Source: Erythroxylum novogranatense (lineage: Eukaryota > Streptophyta > Magnoliopsida > Malpighiales > Erythroxylaceae). Taken from it: a stretch of 64,000 nt of DNA. Shown one piece after another: positions 48,202 to 61,600 of this stretch. Both the position numbers and the translations under genes were made by a program. The notes under the pieces were generated by a model. That model was given only the letters and a program-made list of their open reading frames with translations. It made no database searches and was not told where the DNA came from. Numbering within the stretch: position 1 is the stretch's first letter; the number at the start of each line of letters is the position of its first letter. The stretch covers positions 27,638,350-27,702,349 of the forward strand of contig CM057234.1 in NCBI GenBank assembly GCA_029891385.1. The letters are read 5' to 3'.

Positions 48202-49290
48202 TTAGTGCTTAAGCAGATGACCATTGACTTGTGAAACATGACCAGTTTCTTTATCCACCAGCTCTACCGTACCAAATGAATACACATTGGTAACTTTGAA
48301 AGGGCTCTCCCGCTTAGTGACAAACTTCCCAAGCATCAACTTTAACCGAGTATTAAACTTTAGAACTTTGTCACCTTCTTGAAATTTTTTCCTTAATATC
48401 TGCTTGTCATGGATCATTTTTAGCTTTTCTTTGTAGATTATGGCGTTATCATAAGACTCAAGTCTCATCCCTTCAAGCTCTTGGAGTTGCATTGTTTGGT
48501 TTTCAAGTGAAGATTCAAGGTCTACATTACATGCCTTAATTGCCTAATAAGATTTGTGCTCGATCTCCATAGGTAGATGGCAAGACTTGCCATAGAGCAA
48601 CCGGAAATGAGACATACCTATAGGGGTCTTGTAAGCAGTCCTGTAAGCCCACAACGCCTCCACAAGCCTTTCAATCCAATTTTTTTGGGATGTTTTCACA
48701 ACCTTATCTAGTATACGCTTCACTTCCTAATTGGAGACTTCATCCAACCCATTTGTTTAAGGGTGGTAATGAGTGGCCAGCTTGTGATTAACTCCATATT
48801 TAGTAAGTAAAGACTTGATAGTCCTATTGCAGAAATGTGTTACTTGGTCACTGATGATTGTTCTTGGAATGTCATACCTACAAAAGATATGAGCACGTAA
48901 AAACTTGGCAACAGTAAAAAAATCATCTTTCCTAATTGGCATTACCTCTGGCCATCTACACATATAATCTACTGCAAGTAATATATATGAAAACCCAAAT
49001 GACTAAGGAAAGGGGCCCATAAAATTCATACACCAGACATAAATTTTTTTGCAATAATGCATAGGTCTTAGAGGCATTTCATGCTTCTTACCCAGACTTC
49101 CAAACCTTTGGCACTTATCACAAGACTTGCAAAAAGCATAAGCATCTTTGAATAAGGTAGGCTAGTAAATCCCACACTCTAAAACCTTCATAGTAGTCCT
49201 ATTAGCACTAAAATACCCCCCGCAAGATAAATGATATGCAAAGGTAAGGATATAGTGGATCTCATTATTAGGAACACATCGTCTAATGAT
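48202..49290 (-). pseudogene. Integrase of an Athila-type Ty3/gypsy element
   Basis: The minus strand shows, from high to low coordinates, CDKCQRFGSLGKKHEM (zinc half, about 49120), CRWPEVMPIRKDDFFTV (48963), TIISDQVTHFCN with a core Asp, and the C-terminal ELEGMRLESYDNAIIYKEK, then KVLKFNTRLKLMLGK (48492-48202). The wording of the C-terminus is typical of Athila. Stops and frameshifts are frequent, for example before 48963 and around 48560-48750. The gene belongs with the RT part at 50175-51084 and the linker at 62682-63368. Confidence 0.78.
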
Positions 49291-49308
49291 CTGGTCACTG
49301 CATTGCTT

Positions 49309-51084
49309 CTAAAGAATTGGAGCATCCCAGGTATAGTATCTTACCTCCCTCTTTAGCTTATTAACCTGAAACCTAGGCATAGAAGGAGGCACAAGATTAG
49401 CGACAATGTAATTAACAATATTAGAGTACCAAGGCTCCTGAACTGCTAAGGAAAAAAGTGCATAATTAGGAAAAGAATCAACAGTAAGATCAAAAAAGTC
49501 AACTCCCTTAGTGCCCTTAGGTAACCGACTAAGATGGTTATCCACATGATTCTTTATTCCAGCTCTATCTCTGATTTTAATATCAAACTTATGCAGCAAC
49601 AAAGCCCATCTCAGTAGTCTTGGTTTTGAATGGGCCTTTTTGAACAAGTACCACACTGGTTCATGATCTGTAAAAACAATCACTCGAGAGTTTATCAGAT
49701 ACTGCCTAAACTTATCTAAACCAAAGAATATAGCAAAAAGCTACTTCCTGGTAATGGTGTAGTTCACTTGAGCGGAGTCAAGTGTCTTGGGGGCATAAGC
49801 TATCACTCTAGATTACTTTTCCTCCTTCTGTCTAAGCCTATGTTTTAAAACCCGGATCGGACCGGCAGGTCCGACCGATCCGACCGGTGACTGGTCGGTG
49901 GTCCGGTCCGATTGATCCTTCAAAATCGGCTATAAATTGACCCAGTCTGAACCGGTCAAAACCGATCAATTAACTGGTCAGACCGGTCCGATCCGACCGG
50001 TCCGACAATTATTTTTTTTATTTTTAATTTTTTTTTAATATTATATATAATTAAATATAATTATTACGTCACACCGGTTCGACCGATGGTTGAACCGGTC
50101 GAACCGGTCAAATCAGTGACCAATAAGGCCACCGGTTCGATGACCGGTCCGGGTTTTAGAACATAGGTCTAAGCATAGCACCAACTACAAAATTAGAAGC
50201 ATCATAAGATAGCTCAAAGGGCAAATCCTAATTAGACGCAATTAGAATAGGAGGTGAAACAAGCACAGATTTCAAAGTGTTGAAAGCATGTCTATATTTA
50301 TCATCAAAGTGAAAATCAATATCTTTTTTCAACAATGTAGAAAGGGTTAAAGCAAATGTACTAAAATCCTTTACAAAGTGTTGATAAAATCCCGCATGTC
50401 CCAGGAAAGATCTCAAATCTTTCAGACAAGTAAGATAAGGAATTGAAGAAATGATTTCAATCTTGGCTCTATCATCCTCAATCCCCTTTTTGGAGATGTG
50501 ATGACCTAACACTATGCCACTATATACCATAAAATGACATTTCTTATAATTAAAAACCAATCTTTTTTAATAATCTAGCAAGAACACGTTCAAGACTAAA
50601 CAAGCAATCATCAAAGCTATCACTATAAATGGTGAAGTCATCTATAAAAACCTCCATAGTTTGCTCCACTAAATCACAGAAGATCACCATCATACACCTT
50701 TGAAAGGTGCCTGGAGCATTACACAACCCAAATGAGCGTAAGTACTAAAAAGGAATGTAAAAGTAGTCTAATCTTGGTTTGCAGGTGCAATCGATACTTG
50801 GAAGTAACCTGAAAAGTTATCCAAGAAACAATAGTGAGATTTCCCAGATATTCTTTCCAACATTTGATCAATGAAAGGTAATGGAAAATGATCCTTCCTA
50901 GTTGTTTTGTTCAACTTCCTATAGTCTATGCACATTCTCTAAGCATTTTGAATTCTTGATAGAATAAGTTCATCACTCTCATTTCTCACTACCGTGATAC
51001 CGCTCTTTTTCGGTACTACCTGTACTGGGCTCACCCACTCACTGTCTGATATGGAATATATGATCCCCACACTCAATAACTTAG
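49309..51084 (-). pseudogene. Reverse transcriptase and RNase H of the Athila-type element
   Basis: RT starts at the insertion point of element D: SVGIIYSISDSEWVSPVQ and VVPKKSGITVVRNESDEL (51084-50940), then MCIDYRKLNKTTRKDHFPL, FLDNFSGYFQVSIAPANQD, VFIDDFTIYSDSFDDC (the YVDD position, here FIDD), and HHISKKGIEDDRAKIE (50500). RNase H follows after the hAT MITE: VIAYAPKTLDSAQVNY, then MIVFTDHEPVWYLFKK (49683) and HVDNHLSRLPKG. It is broken by several stops. The 329-bp MITE at 49838-50166 interrupts it between GAML and RQKEEK. Confidence 0.82.
49838..50166. mobile_element. hAT-type MITE (329 bp)
   Basis: The ends are CTATGTTTTAAAACCCGG and CCGGGTTTTAGAACATAG, inverted copies of each other with one mismatch. 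They are flanked by an exact 8-bp duplication, GTCTAAGC, at 49830-49837 and 50167-50174. Eight-base target duplications are the hallmark of hAT elements. Removing the element and one duplication restores the Athila reading frame (GAMLRQKEEK). The body is dense in CCGGTC-like words. No transposase. Confidence 0.88.
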
Positions 51085-51904
51085 TGTAACACCCCACACC
51101 CGTAAGACCCGAACCCGATATCGTTGGTGATATCCGAGTCCGTGTCCCACGAGAGTGGCGTACTACATCGATCGATTTAAAATTCAAGATACATTTTTTT
51201 CTTATAGCCATTAACTCCACGCTCACACGGCAAACACAAGTAAGTAAATAAAATCCGTATTCAATATAAACCCGTTTAGCTTATTACGGTCATCCAAAGA
51301 ATAATTACAATCAACGATCGCAAAAACATTCATACCATAATGGCTCAAGAAAATATAAAGCCTTGTATATACGTTGATTGCGGAATACAGCTTTACTAAG
51401 ACACTAATGCGGATACCTGGCCATCCCGACCTCTAACCTTTACTCATCTATGAGACATACTCCGTGTCAACCGGGTATTCTTCAGACCTGAAAAATAGAT
51501 GCAAATTTTGGGTGAGTTTTATGAACTCAAATGAGAAACCATCATCGATGTTTCACTCAAATCATGCATTCGCCCGTGGCGTCATAAAGATAATCTGAAG
51601 AATCATCAATTACCAATGGCGATCAAGCGATCAATAACCATAGCCATAATAATAAACCATTCACGAGAACACATACCATCACGAAGCAAGCACTTATGCG
51701 AATACAATGCATATGTGACTCTTTCCGATTATTCATTATTGTGCCCAAGTGCTCGATCGGTGTTCGATGGGGGCGCGTCGAGATTTCTCCCCTGGGCTCG
51801 AGGTCCACAAGACAATATGAGAGCTCAAGCTCTTATCGCAATAATAGCAACTTGGGGCACGCCCATTATCCGATCATGCAATTATGCATGCAAAGCGAGA
51901 TTTA

Positions 51905-52065
51905 GTAAATATGCGATTTGGCTATAAAGCCCAAAGTATCAAGAAATCCACAATATGGCTATAAAGCCCAATGTATCACTAATCCACAATATGGCTATAA
52001 AGCCCAAAGTATCGGTCGATCCACAATATGGCTATAAAGCCCGATGTATCGATGTCGATAAAATC
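51905..52065. repeat. Short tandem repeats in the element D LTR
   Basis: Four copies of a unit of about 37-39 bp containing TATGGCTATAAAGCCC, each followed by a variable GTATC tail. TGGCTATAAAGCC contains a small inverted repeat (GGCT/AGCC). The same block occurs in the other LTR at about 59465-59610. Confidence 0.88.
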
Positions 52066-52635
52066 ATACAATACAATCCCATACATTACATGCCAAGATT
52101 CATACAATTCACCTTTGCACGTAATTCACGCTGAGCATGTAAACAACGAAATTTGAGAAACCAACTAGGTTACTCACCTATTGCTTCCAGCTAATGCCGG
52201 AAGTCTCGTGACGTCGGTCAATCGACGCCCAATTGGGCCTCTATATGAATCGAGAAAAATACGAGTCACTAAATATGAAATTGTGCTCATGTTGATGAGA
52301 TATGCATGTTCATGAATTCTCGGTCCTAATTCAATATTTTTTCATAATAAAATTCTATCAAAAATTAGAAATCCATAGGCGCCGACGTGCAGCAATTCGG
52401 ACCTCTATAGGTCCTCAATTAAATAAAACAGTGTTTACATGTTCATTCGATAGAGCTACGCCAAATTCCGCCTATAAATTCCCGTTTTCTCATAATATGA
52501 AATTAAATATTCAACGAATCCGATGCCTCTGAAATCAGGTCAATCGGACGTCGGACGGGAAAGAAATTGACAAAAGAACAATCGGATCAATTAATACCAA
52601 ATAAAATTAAAAAAATACATAAAAAGGAATATCCA

Positions 52636-52830
52636 TTACCGCCTTGCGGGGGCGAGACGCCGCCCTCGCGAGGCGATTTCACCTTCATCATGTCGAGAGG
52701 CGAGGCGTCGCCTCGCGACCAGCCTCTTTAAATCTCGCCTCGCCGGCATAACGTCGCCCTCGCGAGACGGCGAGCCTGTCTCGCCTCCGCGAGGCGACAT
52801 GTCGCCCTCGCGAGGGACCCTTCTGCCCTG
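52636..52830. repeat. GC-rich palindromic repeat block in the element D LTR
   Basis: This is an island of GCCTCGCGAGGCG-like words in an otherwise AT-rich LTR, with GTCGCC and GAGGCG repeated in both orientations. The other LTR has a diverged version at about 60190-60380 (with CCATGAGGCG words), and the solo LTR has a similar block at about 9885-10110. Confidence 0.75.
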
Positions 52831-55136
52831 CCCTCCTTGTTTCCAAATTAAAATCCCAATTTCCAATTACTCTAACTTTTAACACACAAATCAGAAAAAT
52901 ACCCACTATACCTCATTGGAAAGCTTATGAAAAGCTCTACAACTCTCAAGAAGACCATAAAAATCAATTTCAACCCTAAGGGTGTCAAATAAGCCATCAA
53001 ACCTTCTGCCTACTCAATTTCCATCAACACAGGGCAGTACATTAACAATGTCATAACTCACGGATTCTTCAGTAATAAATTACCACACAAATATGGTCAA
53101 TAAGTTCACAATGTCCTCTACAACTTTCATGAACAACCCAAAATCAAATTCTATTGCAAACCAAGTCAATTAATTCATCTAATGTTACTGTCCCTGAAAT
53201 CCTTCACTTTGGGCAGTAATCTTACAAGAAGCATAACTTCCAGTATATAAGTCAATAAAATCAGAACTTTATATCCTTGTAAAGATAACATCATAAACTT
53301 CATTTTTCATGAAGCACTCAACACCCAATTCGATCTCTAACAATTTCAAAACTATTATGGAAGTTTCTGTTATGATCAGCCACTCATAACCTAATGTAGG
53401 GTCAGTTTTTGAAAAATCATAACTCCCAATTCTGACTTCTAAAAATTACAAACCATATGTCATTTTCAAGGTAATCTTTTCCTCTACAACTTTTCAGAAG
53501 CTCACTAACACTAGTTCAGTCCACATAAAATGTTAAAATTGCCTCCAATCAGTAAACTCACAAAATCACACTTAAACTAGGTTTCATCCAAAATGCTCAA
53601 AACCAGTCATTAGTAATCAATTCATATCTCCCAATACACAATTCCAAAAATAGCAAGATCAGCAGCAATGGAAAGATAATCAAATATGCTACAACTTCCA
53701 TGAAGACTATTCTCCCTAATTCCCTTTCAATTAATTCATAAAAATCAACAAAACTCAGATGTCATGGTTACGGTTACTGTTCACAGGCAATGGAACAGTA
53801 ACTTTCCATGCAAAATTGCACCCTTCTATCATTGGAATTCAACAACACCCATTTCACACTAAATTGAAGCCAACATCCCAAAGTTTCAGTGGCCACTAAC
53901 CTTACCTCATTTGCATTTCTACACAATAAGTTATGAATAAAACAGTAACATCAATTATAATTCCAACTTTCCAGATTTAAGGTTAACCTTAGTTCAACCA
54001 TTTCCAATGCCTTTTTCACATCACTAGACATCAAAATAAATACAAATTAAATATCACTCCAGTCATACATATACTAGGGTTAATACTGAAAAATTGGTAG
54101 CATCAAATTCCTCAATTCATATACTCAAATAATCATCAAACATCATATGAAATTTAAATTCCTTTACTTACCTATACCTATTAGCTTCCAATCCTCACTT
54201 CTTCTCTTCAATTCTTTCCTATGCTTTCAAACTAATCCCACCAAGACCAAGCATGCATCTCCTCATCATCTAACTTTGATGGATTAAGAGATGGTAGCTT
54301 AAAGTTGCAAAGAGAGATGAGTAAAAGGGAAAAATTCGATGGTTGCAAATGAAGAGCTTGTTTTGTGTTTGTGTGTATGTGTTTCGGATGGCTTTTACAA
54401 AAGCCTAAAAAAATCAATCTTCTCCTTACCTTTAAACACATACACATCCGAGAGAGAGTGAAGAGAGGCATTTAATGTTGCCTTTTAAATGGCAAATTAT
54501 GATTGGTCCACATATTTAAAGAAAAGTCAAAATATATTTGTTTAATCCAGTCCCAAAATGTTACTCCATTTAACTCCAATGACCCTATTTTCAGTCCCAA
54601 AATAATATGCCCAATATTACAGTACCAGTGGGTAGCAATTTTTGCTACCGAGAATCAATCGGTTCGCCAATTGGCGATTTATCCGGTCCGAGAATTTCCC
54701 CGAATTATTTTTTTGAGAATTAATGAAATTCCTTAAAATTAGAAAACCGGTAACAGTGCACTCTAAATAATTTTTTTCAATCACAACAATTACCTTTTCT
54801 ACCGCAAAACATGTTTAGGCTGTGTACCATGATTTTGCGGTCCGGAACTTTCTCCGGAAAATTTCAGAAAAATTCCCTAAAAATCCCTTAAAATGTAAAA
54901 CCATTTATGGTGCAGTCCAATCAATTTTCCAAACTCAATTATCCCATTAATTCCAATAAAATTGCTTTAGGCTCAATTACCGGAAATGTCATGAATGCAT
55001 TTACTGTAATTCCATGTACACGATTGATACTGTGTATCAATCCTATTATGCATGAACAGTTCTAAATATTCCCTATTAGTCCCATCCTATGCCAAGTTTA
55101 CTATTTTACCCTTCCAGGAGGGGGTGAGATGTTACA

Positions 55137-58100
55137 ATTCTCCCCTCCTTATAAGAATTTCGTCCTCGAAATTCTCAGTCAACGGTTCACTATGACAGTA
55201 ATCATATGAGTCTATATATCCTATACACTTTTCCACTTAATGATTCACTTTTGAGTGATCACAAGAACCACTCTCATCCAGTGGTTCGCTTACTATGGCT
55301 AACTCATTATCACTTAGTACAGTAAACGGATTTGACAAAACTATCAGTTGGCAATCTCATTTTCTTAGCTATTTCACTTACCATTTCTAGAACTGTCACT
55401 TCCTTTGGTTTCGATATTTACCTCAGTTCAGTATTTTCGAACCTATTCACTTATCACATTTTATTCCTCTAATACCTTTTTCCTACAGTACCATATAGTC
55501 CAATTCGTATTCCATTGAGGACATCTCCATGTCTTTGGTACCTCCCTTAATCACGTCAGGGACGATTTACATTCCCTTGGTACCAATACAGTAACATTTA
55601 ATTCCACTTCACTATAATCAGTAACAATGTACCTAATGCAGTCATTTATCATATGTCATTCACGTTATATTCAAATTCGATTCTCGTAAGACAATTTCAC
55701 TGTTCTATAGTGTTCACACACTTTATCCGGATATACAGTTTACTCTGTCTCATTTGTCCGATCCGATTCCACTTTAGCTAACCATGCAGGCTTCCTAAGT
55801 CACTTTCCTTTTTCTCACACATTTTAGTCTCAAATCCATTATGGTCTTTAACTCCCAGTAGGCACTGTGCAGTGTAACAGTATATATTTTCCAGTGAATC
55901 AAAGCTCTATAACACGACCATAATCAAACCTTTTTCCCATTGGACATTCAACCTATAATCACTTGAGCCAAGAATTACTTCGTTCTATACCTACAATTAC
56001 GCAATTTCACTTTTCAAATATGCTGACTAGAATGTCTAACTTTGACTGATCACTTTCTTGTTCTAATACCTTTTTATCGGGTACACTTATTTCTCCTTCG
56101 ACTTTTGTTCATTATAGTTTTCCAATTCCATTTGTATATTCAAACTCATCATAAAAACTTCCCCCTTTACTTTCTGCACTCTTAACCTTTCTTATCACTA
56201 TTTTTACAACTTCAATTTTCCAGAAACTCCTCACAATAACCCATAATCTGCTTGACATTGATTGAAAACCCCAATATCTGTAATTGATCTGTGCATTGAA
56301 GCATTATCGTATTTACACCGGTCTCTTTCCTCAAATTAACCCAATGTATCCTTATAGGAATCTACAGTCTCCAAGGCTTTCAATAATGAAAATGGCACTA
56401 ATACCATTTATCACAGTGAGTTCAATTTATTTCATACTTGTTCAACATATTGTCGCAGTTCAATACTCACTGCCCACTTTTCCCAGTGTATGTATATCAT
56501 CAGTATCAGATTCCTCAATTAATCCTATCGTTCTTTTCACTTTTCACTGTTCAACACTTCTAAACACATTCTGTCTCTAATCACAGTTACTACCATTATT
56601 TACCTCGCATAATTCCCTATTAGGGTCTTATTGACTTTACCATACATCTTTTACCCTTTTTATTGAGTCCACAATGAGTGTATTTGCAATTTCTTTATGA
56701 AGGTGTCACTACATCAACTTATTATCAGTTTCTCCTTTTGACCCTCTTGTATCTATTCAATTACTCTTTTTCATTTTCTCTTCCCATTTGTTTTCATATC
56801 AACATATGTTAATACCTTGTCATCCATATTTAAACCTCCAAAATTTTCATCTTATTTTAATAACTCACTTCTCAGTTCGGGACTCTTTTATTCTTCGTTT
56901 CAAATCTAGATTCCTCAACTGTTTTGCATTATAAATGGAGATCGATTCACTTCACATTGCAATAGGATTACCTCCAATTAAAATCTCACTCATGTTGAAT
57001 TCTTTACATTTCTGTACATACAGTGCAGATAACCTCAACAATATGAGCTATGTCCCAATTTCACTTTTAATTTTTGTCCACAAAAGTCTCATTAACCAAT
57101 GATTATTCCTAATTGTGTTTCAATCCTTCTTCACTATACGTACAATCTCAATCAAGACACTCTTATGTCATCATTTAACAGATCAAAACATTCCTTTCGC
57201 ACAGGTTCGTTGTGACAGTCACTTAAACACTTTCTTTACCACTTATTCAGTAATCTATACCAGAATCACTTTTCGCCCTCTCATACAATACACACTCAGG
57301 TCCACCTTTGTCTTACTTTAACCTCTTAAGAACTTCACACTTATAATCACTCTAAACATTTACCGCTTGCTTCTCTATGATTTCCATATATCATCACATA
57401 CATTTCATTAGTCACAATCAACATTACTGTCCAATAGATATGCCTAACAGTAAATCGATTTAAATGCGACAACTCTTTTCATATACCACTATTGTGGTTT
57501 CATTCTTTTCAAGATCTTTATTTCATTCTCACCATATCATTAAACTGTATGTCTCATTCCCCTATCCATTACGTGCAACTTGACCTTGTAAGGTCATATC
57601 AATTTGGCTTATCAGCTTATGATCATTATTCTTATTTTTCATTCCGTTTTCTGCTACTTATCTGCTATTTTCCTCAAACAGTCTATGATCGGTGTTCACA
57701 ATTCCCCAATACCCGACAAAATCGTTGATACCACTCCATTTTATCTCTATCTATATGCCTATCCAGCTACCATTTTGTGTCCAGTATACACCTAATTCAA
57801 ATTTCCGATACACCATCGGTAGAAATCATCCGTCTGCTTTTTTTCCTTTATGATTTTATCATACGAATTTCCAACCTCGAAGCACAATAATCACCTAACA
57901 ATTTCAGTCTCAAACTTATGCGGTCTAGTTCATAACCATTTCCCGAATTCATTTTAGTCTATCTATACACTTTTACATTCTTTCAGTTCTCAATAAACCG
58001 TTACAGTACTCTATTGAGCTTCTTTCCAGCTCGCTATTATCTTTCGCTTATAATATCTACTGATCTCTAACTCAAATACAGTGAATCAAAATATGCCCAA

Positions 58101-58632
58101 TTGGATCATCTACATTTTACTCAATTCCAATATTTCCTCATTCATGACATATACAGTCAGAACTGTAATTACCTAACCCTTCCGGGCTTTTGATTTCACT
58201 TAGATCTACTATAACCAATATGCTTCCCATAACTCTAATGGACCTCTCCAAGTTCTCAACATTTGCATTTTTCTGTCACCATAATATTATCAATTTAATT
58301 TGGAAATTCTTAATTAGTGTAGGCCAACACAATTATTCTGCTATCACATATGAGGGTTTCTAACCCAGTACAATATCAACCTTCTTATCCATTTTTTTCC
58401 TTTATCCTTTCCTAATTGAGTATCCCCTTTTAGGGATTTACACTCTAATCTCGTCTCACTCTTCTCTCACTTAGTCACTTGACACTTATGCACCCTTAGG
58501 ATTTATCCTCGAGCGACTCTGACTAGGGATCAGTTACCACGGTCTGCAACGACGCGACTCAAATGCATGCAACCTATATTCCAAACTGTGCCCAGATACA
58601 ATACGTACAACCTGGCTCTGATACCACCTAAA
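55137..58632 (-). other. Non-coding interior of element D
   Basis: Begins at the primer-site end (58632) and ends at the polypurine tract (TTATAAGGAGGGGAGAA on the minus strand, about 55137-55155). The minus strand has stop codons throughout all frames, so there is no gag-pol. The plus strand is rich in C and T and poor in G. Small plus-strand frames (for example 56284-56580, 57115-57321, 57492-57728) read opposite to the element and show no family features. Confidence 0.75.
58611..58626 (-). other. Primer-binding site of element D (initiator tRNA-Met)
   Basis: The plus strand CCTGGCTCTGATACCA equals the 3' end of plant initiator tRNA-Met, so the element strand TGGTATCAGAGCCAGG is its complement. 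It lies six bases from the LTR edge, as expected. Confidence 0.88.
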
Positions 58633-61600
58633 TGTAACACCCCACACCCGTAAGACCCGAACCCGATATCGTTGGTGATATCCGAGTCCGTGTCCCACGA
58701 GAGTGGCGTACTACATCAGTCGATTTAAAATTCAAGATACATTTTTTTTCTTATAGCCATTAACTCCACGCTCACACGGCAAACACAGTAAGTAAATAAA
58801 ATCCGTATTCAATATAAACCCGCTTCAGCTTATTACGGTCATCCAAGAATAATTACAATCAATCGAGCATAAAACATTCATACCACAATGGCTCGTAAAA
58901 ATATAAAGCCTTGTTATACGGTGATTGCGAATACGCTTTACTAAGACACTAATGCGAACCTAACCGATCCCGACCTCTAACCTTTACTCATCTACAAGAG
59001 ACATACTCCGTGTCAACCGGGTATTCTTCAGACCTGAAAAATAGATGCAAATTTTGGGTGAGTTTTATGAACTCAATGAGAAACCATCATGATGGTTCAC
59101 TCAAATCATGCATTACGCCCATGGCGTCATAAGATAATCTGATAATCATCAATTACCGAAGGCGATCAAGCGGTCAATAACCATAGCCATAGAATAAAGA
59201 AACCATTCACAAGAACACATACCATCACGAAGCAAGCGATTACTTATGCGAATACAATGCATATGTGACTCTTTCCAGATTATTCATTATCGTGCCCAAG
59301 TGCTCACCGGTGTTCGCTGGGGACGCGTCGTGATTTCTCCCCTGGGCTCGAGGCCCGGTCGATCTGAAAGATGAGAGCTCAAGCTCTTATCGATAATAAT
59401 AGCAACTTGGGGCACGTCCATTATCCGATCATGCAATTATGCATGCGGTGCGATTTAGTAAATATGCGATTTGGCTATAAAGCCCAAAGTATCAAGAATC
59501 CACAATATGGCTATAAAGCCCAAAGGTATCGATCAATCCACAATATGGCTATAAAGCCCAGTGTATCAGTCAGTCCACAATATGGCTATAAAGCCCAGTG
59601 CATCAGTATCAGTAAAATCATACAATACAATCCCATACATTACATGCCAGTATTCATACAATTCACCTTTGCACGTAATTCACGTTGAGCATGTAAACAA
59701 CCAGAAATTTGAGAAACCAACTAGGTTACTCACCTATTGCTTCCGAGCTAATGCCGGGAAGTCTCTGTGACGTCGGTCAATCGACGCTCCAATTGGGCCT
59801 CTATATGAATCAGAAAAAGTACGAGTCACTAAATATGAAATTGTGCTCATGTTGATGAGATATGCATGTTCATGAATTCTCGGTCCTAATTCAATATTTT
59901 CCATAATAAAATTCTATCAAAATTAGAAATCCATAAAGCCGACGGTATGCAATTCGGACCTCTATAGGTCCTCAATTAAATAAAACAGTGTTTACATGTT
60001 CAAATCGATAGAGCTACGTCAAATTCCGCCTATAAATTCCCGTTTTCTCATAATATGAAATTAAATATTCAACGAATCCGATGCCTCTGAATCAGGTCAA
60101 TCGGACGTCGGACGGAAAGAAATTGACAAAAGAACAATCGGATCAATTAATACCAAATAAAATTAAAAAATACATAAAAGGAATATCCATGCGCTTTACC
60201 TTGCGGCGCGAGGCCGCCATGAGGCGATTTCACCTTTTGCGTCGCGAGGCGAGGCGTCGCCTCATGACCAGCCTCTTTAAATCTCGCCATGAGGCGCAAC
60301 GTCGCCCTCGAGAGGCAATGAGCTGTCTCGCCTCCCGCGGCGACATGTCGCCTCATGAGGGGCCCTTCGCCTCGCCTCCTTGTTTCCAAATTAAAATCCC
60401 AATTTCCAATTACTCTAACTTTTAACACACAAATCAGAAAATACCCACTATACCTCATTGGAAAGCTTATGAAAAGCTCTACAACTCTCAAGAAGACCAT
60501 AAAAATCAATTCCAACCCTAAGGGTGTCAAATAAGCCATCAAATCTTCTGCCTACTCAATTTCCATCAATACAGGGCAGTACATTAACAATGTCATAACT
60601 CACGGATTCTTCAGTAATAAATTACCACACAAATATGGTCAATAAGTTCACAATGTCCTCTACAACTTTCATGAACAACCCAAAATCAAATTCTATTGCA
60701 AACCAAGTCAATTAATTCATCTAATGTTACTGTCCCTGAAATCCTTCACTTTGGGCAGTAATCTTACAAGAAGCATAACTTCCAGTATATAAGTCAATAA
60801 AATCAGAACTTTATATCCTTGTAAAGATAACATCATAAACTTCATTTTTCATGAAGCACTCAACACCCAATTCGATCTCTAACAATTTCAAAACTGTGAT
60901 GGAAGTTTCTGTTATGATCAGCCACTCATAACCTAATGTAGGGTCAGTTTTTGAAAAATCATAACTCCCAATTATGACTTTTAAAAATTACAAACCATAT
61001 GTCATTTTCAAGGTAATCTTTTCCTCTACAACTTTTCAGAAGCTCACTAACACTATTTCAGTCCACATAAAATGTTAAAATTGCCTCCAATCAGTAAACT
61101 CACAAAATCACACTTAAACTAGGTTTCATCCAAAATGCTCAAAACCAGTCATTAGTAATCAATTCATATCTCCCAATACACAATTCCAAAAATAGCAAGA
61201 TCAGCAGAAATGGAAAGCTAATCAAATATGCTACAACTTCCATGAAGACCATTCTCCCTAATTCCCTTTCAATTAATTCATAAAAATCAACAAAACTCAG
61301 ATGTCATGGTTGCGGTTACTGTTCACAGGCAATGGAACAGTAACTTTCCATGCAAAATTTCACCCTTCTATCATTGGAATTCAACAACACCCATTTCACA
61401 CTAAATTGAAGCCAACATCCCAAAGTTTCAGTGGCCACTAACCTTACCTCATTTGCATTTCTACACAATAAGTTATGAATAAAACAGTAACATCAATTAT
61501 AATTCCAACTTTCCAGATTTAAGGTTAACCTTAGTTCAACCATTTCCAATGCCTTTTTCACATCACTAGACATCAAAATAAATACAAATTAAATATCACT

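Larger units (their letters stand above)
51085..55136 (-). repeat. 3' LTR of element D (4052 bp)
   Basis: On the plus strand it runs TGTAACACCCCACACCC to GGGGTGAGATGTTACA. The right-hand 2.3 kb (about 52860-55136) is almost the same as in the other LTR, while the left-hand 1.8 kb differs at many small spots. It holds no convincing gene. A 79-codon frame at 54232-54471 on the minus strand is present in both LTRs and most likely falls in the transcript leader. Confidence 0.9.

Noticed and set aside
54232..54471. A 79-codon minus-strand frame present unchanged in both element D LTRs (also at 61774-62013).
   Set aside because: That part of the LTRs is nearly identical throughout, so the conservation is not specific to the frame. 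It lies where the LTR leader would be and resembles no known family.
56284..57795. Plus-strand frames of 63-98 codons in the interior of element D as possible genes.
   Set aside because: They run against the element, have the biased composition of the G-poor strand, and show no domain.
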